Assembly (NCBI GenBank): GCA_029941645.1
Contig: JAPYSZ010000017.1
Span: 1-7,286, forward strand
DNA length: 7,286 nt
From: Candidatus Poseidoniia archaeon
GTDB lineage: Archaea; Thermoplasmatota; Poseidoniia; MGIII; CG-Epi1
Reading direction: 5' to 3'
Shown here: piece by piece, positions 1 to 5,650 of the stretch
How the letters are laid out: each line of letters opens with the position of its first letter
Numbering within the stretch: position 1 is the stretch's first letter
Notes under the pieces: model-generated
What the model saw: the letters and a program-made list of their open reading frames with translations, nothing else
What the model was told of the DNA's origin: nothing
The model's database searches: none
Translations under genes and position numbers: made by a program

Positions 1-578
1 CTATTGATACAGGAAGCGGTAGTTTCGAGATAAATCAATGTAATACTTGTGATGAAACTATTTTGGGAGGAGGTACAGACAATGATGAATTTACATCCAC
101 ATTACCTCTGGTATTGCCTGCCGTTCTTGGAGAAATTGAATTTATTAACACTTTGACTGAAAGAGAATTAATTAAGGGAGTACCATTACTCTGGCCATTC
201 TTGGCAGGAGTTGGACTAGTGATTATGATGGTCGTAGTTCCAATTGTCAGGAGAAGGCGTGCTCGTAGTGCTCGTACCACAAGAGCAACAGGTTCAGATG
301 ATGATGAATTAGATGAGGAAGCAGGAGAAGAAGCAGCAGCAGCACCATCTAAGATAGGAGTTGTCATAGTTTCTACCGTAGATGGTAAGACTGCAAATGT
401 CAAGGTACCTTCCAATATGCCTGTTAACAAGTTGTTACAGAACTGTGTAGACAAGTTCCAATTACCACATTCGAATTTTGCAGTTATGCTCAATGGAGCG
501 CCAGTAGAGGTTAGTTTATCATTAGCAGATGCAGGTTTGTCAGACGGCTGCCAAATAGATTTAGTCCCCCTCGAGTAA
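1..578 (+). CDS. Single-pass membrane protein with C-terminal cytoplasmic ubiquitin-like domain (5' end missing)
   Basis: The frame is open from the window edge (first full codon at base 3) to a TAA at 576-578, followed directly by a second TAA, so this is the last 191 residues of a longer protein. A TTG at 63 is an internal codon, not a convincing start. Counting from the edge, residues 1-59 form an extracytoplasmic segment with a CxxC pair (13 and 16). Residues 60-82 are a hydrophobic helix. Then come an Arg-rich patch (83-94), which by the positive-inside rule puts the C-terminus in the cytoplasm, and an acidic/Ala linker (98-115). Residues 117-191 look like a ubiquitin-type beta-grasp domain: a KIGVVIV strand, a DGKTANVKVP hairpin, a helix near 140-152, an AVMLNG strand and a final LADAGLSDGCQIDLVP turn-strand resembling bacterial YukD/EsaB. 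It ends in PLE, not Gly-Gly, so conjugation in this form is unlikely. The function is unknown. The gene ends nine bases before the reductase gene. Confidence 0.85.
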   Translation, partial: IDTGSGSFEINQCNTCDETILGGGTDNDEFTSTLPLVLPAVLGEIEFINTLTERELIKGVPLLWPFLAGVGLVIMMVVVPIVRRRRARSARTTRATGSDDDELDEEAGEEAAAAPSKIGVVIVSTVDGKTANVKVPSNMPVNKLLQNCVDKFQLPHSNFAVMLNGAPVEVSLSLADAGLSDGCQIDLVPLE

Positions 579-587
579 TAAGGCATA

Positions 588-1766
588 ATGCTTGATGCAT
601 TAGTCATAGGGGCAGGCCCCAGCGGGTCTAGAACGGCTTGGAACCTAGCGCAAGCAGGTTATTCTACAGCCTTAATCGAAGAGCATGAACGTGTTGGAGA
701 GCCTTGCCAGTGTGCCGGTTTGATTACACCCCGTACATTTGATTATTTAGGTTATAAACGCCCTATTCTTCAGGAAATGAATGGCGCTCGATTATGGGGT
801 CCTAATGATTCATTCTTAGATTTCCAAGCTTCTGAGACTAAAGCTCTAGTGATTGATAGGCCTGATTTGGATAGATCGATTGCCAATAAGGCAGTAGAAG
901 CAGGTGCGGATTTGAGAGAAGGTCATAGGTATCTTAGCCATCGTAGGTCAGAAAAGGGAATAACTGCTACGATACAAAGCAAGAATGGAAAAATAGAGCT
1001 TGAGACTAGGCTCTTAATCGGGTCAGATGGCCCTGCTTCTCGTGTAGCACGTGATGCAGGTCTCAGTAGTAAAAGAGAAGTTTTAGCAGCTTTTGGGGCT
1101 GATGTTGAAGGTTATCAAGGTAAAGATAATCATGTAGATATTTTTGTTGGTTCAGAATTGGCACCTCGCTTTTTTGGTTGGGGTATCCCTACAGGCCTTA
1201 ATGAAGGAAGAATTGGGATGGCTACAGTTCTCCCGAATCGTCCTAAGAATTTCTTTAGAGATTATTTCCATAAAGGTGCACCATCCAAATTACTTGGTGG
1301 AGCAAAAATAGTAAATCGTGTTAGTGGTCTTATTCCTTTTGGTATGAGAGATCCTAGTTATGCAGATAATGTACTTTTAACAGGAGATGCGGCAGGCATG
1401 GCCAAACCTACTTCAGGTGGTGGGATATATTCTGGTTTAATTTCGGCTGATGCAGCTTTTGAGGTTGCTGATAAAGCATTCCAGAAGGGAACGTTAGACT
1501 CTAAGACTTTGAGTCCTTATCAATCACTCTTGAAACAGAGAATTGGAGGTGAATTATCTAAAGGGTACCATCTTAGACGAGCATTCCTGAGTTTAACAGA
1601 CGATCAATTATCAGAGATAATTTCAATATTAGGTGAACCAAAAGTTAAAGAAGCAATAGAAAAAACAGGAGATTTAGATTATGCTTCTCTAGCTGCTTTT
1701 TCTGTACTTAAAGCGCAACCTAAGCTCATTAAGTTTGCCCCTTTGCTTCTGAAGCCATTTATTTAG
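588..1766 (+). CDS. Geranylgeranyl reductase family FAD-dependent oxidoreductase (likely digeranylgeranylglycerophospholipid reductase)
   Basis: This 392-residue flavoprotein is about the usual length for archaeal geranylgeranyl reductases (COG0644/FixC-like). The family saturates the double bonds of geranylgeranyl chains on ether lipids to give phytanyl chains, acting at the inner membrane face. An N-terminal Rossmann dinucleotide-binding motif GAGPSG lies at residues 8-13. A GEPCQCAGLI segment at 37-46 matches the family's conserved cysteine motif (C42, with an additional C40). VIDRPDLDR (88-96) and GSDGPASRVAR (145-155) are the conserved second and third FAD-region motifs. GWGIP (197-201) corresponds to the substrate-cavity W-x-P type motif, and GDAAGMAKPTSGGGI (266-280) is the classic FAD-pyrophosphate motif near the C-terminus. 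The ATG at 588 starts directly at the beta strand before the Rossmann glycines, so it is the right start. The last 25 codons plus the stop overlap a convergent gene. The exact lipid substrate and electron donor cannot be read from sequence. Confidence 0.93.
   Translation: MLDALVIGAGPSGSRTAWNLAQAGYSTALIEEHERVGEPCQCAGLITPRTFDYLGYKRPILQEMNGARLWGPNDSFLDFQASETKALVIDRPDLDRSIANKAVEAGADLREGHRYLSHRRSEKGITATIQSKNGKIELETRLLIGSDGPASRVARDAGLSSKREVLAAFGADVEGYQGKDNHVDIFVGSELAPRFFGWGIPTGLNEGRIGMATVLPNRPKNFFRDYFHKGAPSKLLGGAKIVNRVSGLIPFGMRDPSYADNVLLTGDAAGMAKPTSGGGIYSGLISADAAFEVADKAFQKGTLDSKTLSPYQSLLKQRIGGELSKGYHLRRAFLSLTDDQLSEIISILGEPKVKEAIEKTGDLDYASLAAFSVLKAQPKLIKFAPLLLKPFI
1660..1665 (-). terminator. Candidate T-tract terminator of the minus-strand surface-protein gene
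   Basis: On the minus strand this is a run of six T, 24 bases past the TAG stop of the surface-protein gene. Archaeal RNA polymerase commonly terminates at such oligo-T runs. It lies inside the opposing reductase coding sequence, where A-rich Lys/Glu codons can produce the run by chance, so support is weak. Confidence 0.25.
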
Positions 1767-2507
1767 TTCTGGATAATTTCCCTCTTCTTCTAGGTAAAAG
1801 ATTACAGAAAGACCTGCAAAAACGATGGTAAGTGTAATCAAAAGATATAGGGGCCATTTTGGTATTGGTTTTTTAACTCCAAATGAAGAATCAGGTATTA
1901 TTCCATCTACTCCTAAAACATCTAGGTTTATATTTCCCGGAGATCCTTCAGGTACATTGGTTGTTGCATTCTCCCAAAGTTCCATGCTCCAGTGACCTCT
2001 TGATTGCATTTGTCTTTCAGTATCATTATGCATAAAACTCATTGAAAATCTAACAAAATACGTGCCCTCTTTTGTTTCTTCTTTAGTTTCAATTCTGAAT
2101 TCTAGAGTTATAGTCTCATTTGATTCTAACTCACCGACATCAAAAGTCGCTTTTTTGGTGTCACTTGCATCTTGGGTTGTTTCCATTTCATCTAGATTTG
2201 ACACCCATTTTGTATTGCTAATGTATGGTCTTTCTTTGCTTGGGATGTCGGCTAAAGTTTCTGATTCATCTATGTCAGCTCTGTGATAAACCTCAGCCTC
2301 GATAACCACGTTTTCCAGAGTTTCATTATAACGATTAAGAACATCTAAGCTGAAATCACCGTTTTCTCCAGGCACTAATTGAGGAGTATTAAAGTTGTGA
2401 AAATCAGGGATATTACCAGGATGGCTTACATAGCTATCAATTTCACTTTTGACCAATGGTTGTGAAAGCAAAGCAATCATCATAATTAGTCCTAAAAGGC
2501 GCTTCAT
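1689..2507 (-). CDS. Secreted, C-terminally membrane-anchored protein with Ig-like ectodomain, function unknown
   Basis: I take the ATG at 2507 as start, giving 272 residues. The frame extends to a GTG at 2546, but the ATG immediately begins a good signal peptide (MKRLLGLIMMIALLS) and lies 26 bases from a TATA-like box, as a leaderless transcript would require. Residues 40-160 resemble the NEW3/CARDB-type Ig-like domains found in surface proteins: a PGENGDFSLDVLNRYNET beta pair, then a GELESNETITLEFRI strand and the typical closing GTYFVRFSMSF. Four N-glycosylation sequons (61, 130, 161, 180) all fall in the predicted outside part. Residues 218-239 form a transmembrane helix, followed by a 33-residue tail: acidic at first, then strongly basic (KQRGKLNELRLRFKYRK), consistent with a cytoplasmic location. 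The 3' end overlaps the reductase gene tail to tail by 78 bp. It is divergent from another anchored Ig-like surface protein. No enzymatic motif is visible. Confidence 0.85.
   Translation of the reverse strand: MKRLLGLIMMIALLSQPLVKSEIDSYVSHPGNIPDFHNFNTPQLVPGENGDFSLDVLNRYNETLENVVIEAEVYHRADIDESETLADIPSKERPYISNTKWVSNLDEMETTQDASDTKKATFDVGELESNETITLEFRIETKEETKEGTYFVRFSMSFMHNDTERQMQSRGHWSMELWENATTNVPEGSPGNINLDVLGVDGIIPDSSFGVKKPIPKWPLYLLITLTIVFAGLSVIFYLEEEGNYPELNKWLQKQRGKLNELRLRFKYRKSS
1869..1874 (+). terminator. Candidate T-tract terminator of the reductase transcript
   Basis: This six-T run is the first one seen on the plus strand after the reductase stop, about 100 bases downstream. It lies antisense within the convergent gene. 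If used, the reductase mRNA would carry a roughly 100-base 3' tail complementary to the neighbouring message. The run could equally be chance in AT-rich DNA. Confidence 0.2.
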
Positions 2508-2529
2508 TATTACGTCAAATAAAGCTCCC

Positions 2530-2536
2530 TTTAAAA
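2530..2536 (-). promoter_or_regulatory. TATA-like box for the minus-strand surface-protein gene
   Basis: Read on the minus strand this is TTTTAAA, preceded by purine-containing GAAACTGG that could serve as a weak BRE. Its centre lies 26 bases from the ATG at 2507, the standard archaeal TATA-to-start-site distance. Transcription would therefore begin at or next to the start codon (leaderless). This also supports 2507 over the in-frame GTG at 2546, which lies upstream of the box. Confidence 0.5.
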
Positions 2537-2570
2537 CCAGTTTCACACCAGTAAATTGTCATGTATTGGA

Positions 2571-2578
2571 TTTATATG
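2571..2578 (+). promoter_or_regulatory. TATA-like box for the surface protein-kae1-bud32 operon
   Basis: The octamer TTTATATG is a good archaeal TATA element. Its centre is about 24 bases before the ATG at 2598, so the transcript is probably leaderless or nearly so; no Shine-Dalgarno-like sequence precedes that ATG. It sits about 35 bases from the oppositely oriented TATA-like box of the divergent gene, making a compact 90-bp divergent promoter region. Confidence 0.55.
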
Positions 2579-2597
2579 GCCTTTCCTTTAGAATTTC

Positions 2598-4022
2598 ATG
2601 CGTATTTTGACCTTAGTAGGCGTTATTTTCATTTTCACGCTATTCTTTTTTACATTCGGTGCAGTATCAGAACAACACAATTTTGAAAATTTGACAATAG
2701 CCAAAGATGAGTTTCTTATTCTCGAAGATGATCAAATTTGGTTACAAGGTGATATTATTATTGATGGTCATTTAACTATCAAAGATTCTAATTTAAATGT
2801 TAATCAAACTTTAGATTTAACAACTTCAGAAATAAGAATTAATCCTGGTGGAGAATTGAATTTGATTAATACAACAGTGAACACTATGGAGTATTCATTT
2901 GGAAATGAGAGTAATGAGACGATACTCTCTCCTTATACTTTAGTTTCAGATGCAGGAAATTTATCCATATATAATTCAACAATCTATTACGGCATGATAT
3001 GGTTGGTAGGTGGGAATTCAGATATTACAGGTTTAGCGCTTGATGGGTTTAGTATGCTTAATTATGGTATCTTTTCAGAAGATACCAATCTCAAACTTTC
3101 GGGAGTAAGTATAAGGAATTACACACTTGGTATGAGATCTATTGGTTCGAATCCAGATATGGAATCTATATTCTATTATAATTGCAGTACACGAATGACA
3201 CAGGAGTGGTGGGTTACTTTTTCAGCTTTGGAGGAATCTACAAATTTGCCAATCGTAGGTTTTGAAGTTAGACAATGGGATGGAGAAAGAATGGTTGGTT
3301 CTTGGAATTGGGCAAAGCAGTATGAAATTAATAATTCAGGTCAGATTATTGACCATCAATCACGTTTTACATTTTACCTAAATCTTGGCTTTGGATATGT
3401 AGAAAGGTCTTGGGAAGGTTATATTGATAATAATATAGCCATTACTGAAAATTTCAATTTAAATCATACTAATGTTAATTTTGAGTCGGGAACCATTTTT
3501 GTTGATGGAACCCTATATGTGATTGGCGAAAAAGCTCCTAAGTTTTCGGAGGTTAATTTAAGCGTCTCTATAGTTAATCCAACGGATATCAATTTCAACA
3601 ATTTAAATTTAGATTTGTTAATTAATGCTCAATCTGGTTACACACGAACGAGTATTTCGCTTCCTTCAGGTGATAGCGAGACATTCAATGTAACTTGGAC
3701 AGCATCTAAGGAGGGGCCACTATCACTGGCTGTACGATCAGTGATTATAGACTATAGCGACAATTCAACGGAGGATTACATAATAACTTTGAATAGATTC
3801 ATAGAGGTCGAATCTGGAGATAGTTTCACAAAATCCGAAGGTTCTTGGACTGCTTTATTGGCAATTTTTGTCTTGATGAGTTTATGTAGTTATATTATTT
3901 ACACAGGAATGGAAGATGAATCCGAAATTATAGATTCTGAATCCTCAGATAAAGATGTTGAAGGTGATGAAGATTTAAGAGAAATAGCCATCCCTCAAAT
4001 TGATGAAGAGAAGGAAAATTGA
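2598..4022 (+). CDS. Large secreted, membrane-anchored surface protein with beta-helix-like and Ig-like regions
   Basis: This 474-residue protein starts with a signal peptide (hydrophobic 4-22, cleavage likely after the GAVS region). Residues 40-200 are short repeated strand-turn units (such as GDIIIDGHLTIKDSNLNVN) resembling a right-handed parallel beta-helix of the kind found in surface or carbohydrate-binding proteins. Residues 203-290 (WWVTFSALEESTNLPIVGFEV onward) resemble a carboxypeptidase regulatory-like or Ig-like module. Residues 315-403 look like a CARDB/NEW3-type domain. A transmembrane helix spans 417-438, followed by a 36-residue very acidic cytoplasmic tail. About 14 N-glycosylation sequons lie in the predicted outside part. 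The final TGA overlaps the TTG start of kae1. The TATA-like box 24 bases upstream suggests this gene leads an operon that includes the two KEOPS genes. No catalytic residues are recognisable, and the domain calls are from pattern only. The function is unknown. Confidence 0.88.
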   Translation: MRILTLVGVIFIFTLFFFTFGAVSEQHNFENLTIAKDEFLILEDDQIWLQGDIIIDGHLTIKDSNLNVNQTLDLTTSEIRINPGGELNLINTTVNTMEYSFGNESNETILSPYTLVSDAGNLSIYNSTIYYGMIWLVGGNSDITGLALDGFSMLNYGIFSEDTNLKLSGVSIRNYTLGMRSIGSNPDMESIFYYNCSTRMTQEWWVTFSALEESTNLPIVGFEVRQWDGERMVGSWNWAKQYEINNSGQIIDHQSRFTFYLNLGFGYVERSWEGYIDNNIAITENFNLNHTNVNFESGTIFVDGTLYVIGEKAPKFSEVNLSVSIVNPTDINFNNLNLDLLINAQSGYTRTSISLPSGDSETFNVTWTASKEGPLSLAVRSVIIDYSDNSTEDYIITLNRFIEVESGDSFTKSEGSWTALLAIFVLMSLCSYIIYTGMEDESEIIDSESSDKDVEGDEDLREIAIPQIDEEKEN

Positions 4023-5002
4023 GTACAACAATTCTAGGTATTGAGTCTACAGCCCATACCGCAGGAGTAGGGATAATAACATCTGAAGGGACTATTCTTT
4101 CTAATCAAAGATCAGTTTACATTCCAGAAGAGGGTGAAGGAATACATCCTAGAGAGGCTGCAAACCATCATTCAGAAGAGTTACCTAAATTATTCAAGAA
4201 AGCTCTTGACGAGGCGAATCTGTCTTCAAAGGACATATCTCTCGTGTCTTATGCACGAGGGCCAGGACTTGGCCCCTGCCTCAGGACTGGAGCTACAGCT
4301 GCAAGGGCTTTTGCATATTCTAATGACATTCCTCTTCTAGGAGTAAATCATTGTGTTGCTCACTTAGAGATTGGCCTTCTTGAAGGAGCTAAAGATCCGG
4401 TATTACTCTATCTTTCAGGAGCAAATACACAAGTAATTGCTTATGCAGCAGGTCGCTACCGAGTCTTTGGGGAAACAATAGATATTGGAATAGGAAATGG
4501 TCTAGATAAATTTGCTAGAGAAGCAGGTATGGGTTTTCCAGGAGGTCCCAAGCTTGAAAAGATTGCAGAAGGAGACGAGCTAATTGATTTACCTTATTCA
4601 GTTAAAGGGATGGATTTGGCATTCTCAGGTCTAATGACGGCTGCAAAACAGAAGTTAGAGTCAGGTTATTCTTTGGGTCAATTGGCATATTCGGTTCAAG
4701 AAACTGCTTTCGCAATGTCTTGTGAAGTTTCTGAAAGGGCCCTAGCACATACTGGAAAAACTGAATTGGTTTTGGGTGGTGGTGTTGCATGCAATTCTAG
4801 ACTTAGAGAAATGGCAATGACGATGGCCAGTGAACGGGGCGTGAAGTGTTTTGTACCTGAAAAAGCACTTTGTGTAGACAACGGAGTTATGGTTGCTTGG
4901 TTAGGTCATCAGATGATGAATGCAGATTATCAGATAACAGAGGAAGATAATGTTGTTAATCAAAGATATAGAACAGATATGGTAGAGGTTACTTGGAGAT
5001 GA
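4019..5002 (+). CDS. kae1: tRNA N6-adenosine threonylcarbamoyltransferase Kae1 (KEOPS catalytic subunit)
   Basis: Kae1 (TsaD/Kae1/Qri7 family, ASKHA fold) transfers threonylcarbamoyl from threonylcarbamoyl-AMP to A37 of ANN-decoding tRNAs (t6A), working in the cytoplasm within KEOPS. The 327-residue length equals that of stand-alone archaeal Kae1. Visible motifs are the N-terminal nucleotide-binding ILGIESTAHTAGVGI (5-19), the metal-binding histidines of HCVAHLEIG (H111, H115), YLSGANTQV (131-139), DIGIGNGLDKFAREAG (155-170) with GGPKLEKIA, KGMDLAFSGL (196-205), LGGGVACNSRLREM (252-265) and the third metal ligand D287 in CVDNGVMVAWLG. It ends in the typical RYRTDMVEVTWR. The start is a TTG overlapping the previous stop (TTGA). 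It is the only plausible start because an in-frame TGA lies at 4004-4006, and an AAGGA just upstream could serve as ribosome binding site. The Bud32 kinase that is fused to Kae1 in many euryarchaea is a separate gene here, directly downstream. Confidence 0.97.
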   Translation: MSTTILGIESTAHTAGVGIITSEGTILSNQRSVYIPEEGEGIHPREAANHHSEELPKLFKKALDEANLSSKDISLVSYARGPGLGPCLRTGATAARAFAYSNDIPLLGVNHCVAHLEIGLLEGAKDPVLLYLSGANTQVIAYAAGRYRVFGETIDIGIGNGLDKFAREAGMGFPGGPKLEKIAEGDELIDLPYSVKGMDLAFSGLMTAAKQKLESGYSLGQLAYSVQETAFAMSCEVSERALAHTGKTELVLGGGVACNSRLREMAMTMASERGVKCFVPEKALCVDNGVMVAWLGHQMMNADYQITEEDNVVNQRYRTDMVEVTWR

Positions 5003-5601
5003 AATTTAGAGGTGCGGAAGCGATTGTAGAGACTGTAGAATGGAATGGTCAAATAGTTGTATCAAAAGTTAGGAATAAGCGTGGATATCGCCATCCTTCC
5101 TTGGAAAAAAGGTTAGTCGTAGAAAGATTACGAAGCGAGTCACGTATTATGGAAAGACTACTTTCTAGAGGTATTTCAGTACCTGCACTTTATAGCGTGA
5201 ATATTTCAGATAATAGTTTGCTTATGGAATTTATTGATGGTTCGACTCTCGAAAAGGCATTAAGGGAAAAGGATTTCAGGAATCATCTCGTTAAAACGGC
5301 TGAACTATTAACAATGATTCATTCATGCAATGTAGTTCATGGAGATCCTACGACCAGTAATTTTTTGGTTACTGACAAAATTTATGTAATAGATTTTGGT
5401 TTGTCAAGTATTTCGGAAGATGATGAAGATCGAGCCTCTGATTTGCGTGTATTTCTTGAATCTCTAGATTCTCATCATTCTGAGATTAACGGTAGAGATA
5501 TTTTCCTATCAGCCTACACAAAATGGGCTAAATCAAAACCAGTATTAGAGGCACTTAAAGTTTTAGAACTTAGAGGGCGTTACAACCTTATGCGGGGTTA
5601 G
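4999..5601 (+). CDS. bud32: KEOPS complex atypical kinase/ATPase Bud32
   Basis: Bud32 is the small RIO-like kinase/ATPase of KEOPS that binds Kae1 and supports tRNA t6A synthesis. I choose the ATG at 4999, which overlaps the kae1 TGA as ATGA and gives 200 residues; a TTG two codons upstream is possible. Motifs: the lysine-rich N-lobe signature KVRNKRGYRHPSLE (23-36, probable ATP lysine K23), SESRIMERL (46-54, C-helix glutamate), LLMEFIDGSTL (hinge, 74-84), the catalytic loop VVHGDPTTSN (112-121; D116, N121), DFG (132-134), then EDDEDRASDLRVFLESLDSHH (140-160) and the family's closing LRGR (191-194). The compact length without extra lobes is typical of archaeal Bud32. Position 117 is Pro where most homologues I know have Leu (HGDLTTSN). 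Overlap with kae1 indicates translational coupling and balanced expression of the two partners. Confidence 0.96.
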   Translation: MKFRGAEAIVETVEWNGQIVVSKVRNKRGYRHPSLEKRLVVERLRSESRIMERLLSRGISVPALYSVNISDNSLLMEFIDGSTLEKALREKDFRNHLVKTAELLTMIHSCNVVHGDPTTSNFLVTDKIYVIDFGLSSISEDDEDRASDLRVFLESLDSHHSEINGRDIFLSAYTKWAKSKPVLEALKVLELRGRYNLMRG

Positions 5602-5609
5602 GCGCACTG

Positions 5610-5629
5610 TAATAATCCCCCTATTATTA
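5610..5629. repeat. Seven-bp perfect inverted repeat overlapping a putative promoter
   Basis: TAATAAT and ATTATTA arms (5610-5616 and 5623-5629) flank a six-base CCCCCT spacer. The right arm is the TATA-like element of the following gene. A palindrome over the core promoter could be an operator for a dimeric regulator, but AT-only arms of this size also arise by chance, and an RNA hairpin from it would be weak. Confidence 0.4.
5621..5629 (+). promoter_or_regulatory. TATA-like box for the propeller-PKD protein gene
   Basis: CTATTATTA is centred about 26 bases before the ATG at 5651, predicting a leaderless transcript and favouring that ATG over the in-frame ATG at 5660. It lies in the 49-bp gap after bud32. 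The match to a TATA consensus is only fair. Confidence 0.35.
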
Positions 5630-5650
5630 GAGAGGCTGTTAAGTTAGGTA

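Noticed and set aside
63..65. TTG as start codon of the first gene
   Set aside because: The frame continues open to the window edge without a stop, and no signal peptide follows the TTG although the helix topology needs an upstream exported segment.
35..607. 190-codon minus-strand open frame opposite the ubiquitin-like protein gene
   Set aside because: The plus-strand frame encodes a coherent membrane helix and folded domain; the antisense product is Ser/Thr/Pro/Asn-rich with no signal, helix or motif, as expected of a mirror of codon bias.
2062..2286. 74-codon plus-strand open frame inside the minus-strand surface-protein gene
   Set aside because: It is wholly antisense to a gene with a clear domain structure, with no promoter or ribosome binding site and only Ser/Val-rich low-complexity content.
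2508..2546. Upstream GTG start extending the minus-strand surface protein by 13 residues
   Set aside because: It would put the start upstream of the TATA-like box and place MKLVLKGALFDVI before an already complete signal peptide, so the ATG at 2507 is preferred.
4134..4340. Short plus-strand open frame within kae1 in another frame
   Set aside because: Conserved Kae1 motifs cover the same bases in the true frame.
4602..4881. Two overlapping minus-strand open frames opposite kae1
   Set aside because: Both are antisense to the strongly conserved metal-site half of Kae1 and show no features of their own.
5602..5650. Possible small RNA or tRNA gene in the gap after bud32
   Set aside because: The gap is only 49 bases with a weak AT-only hairpin; no tRNA arms or conserved RNA fold are visible.
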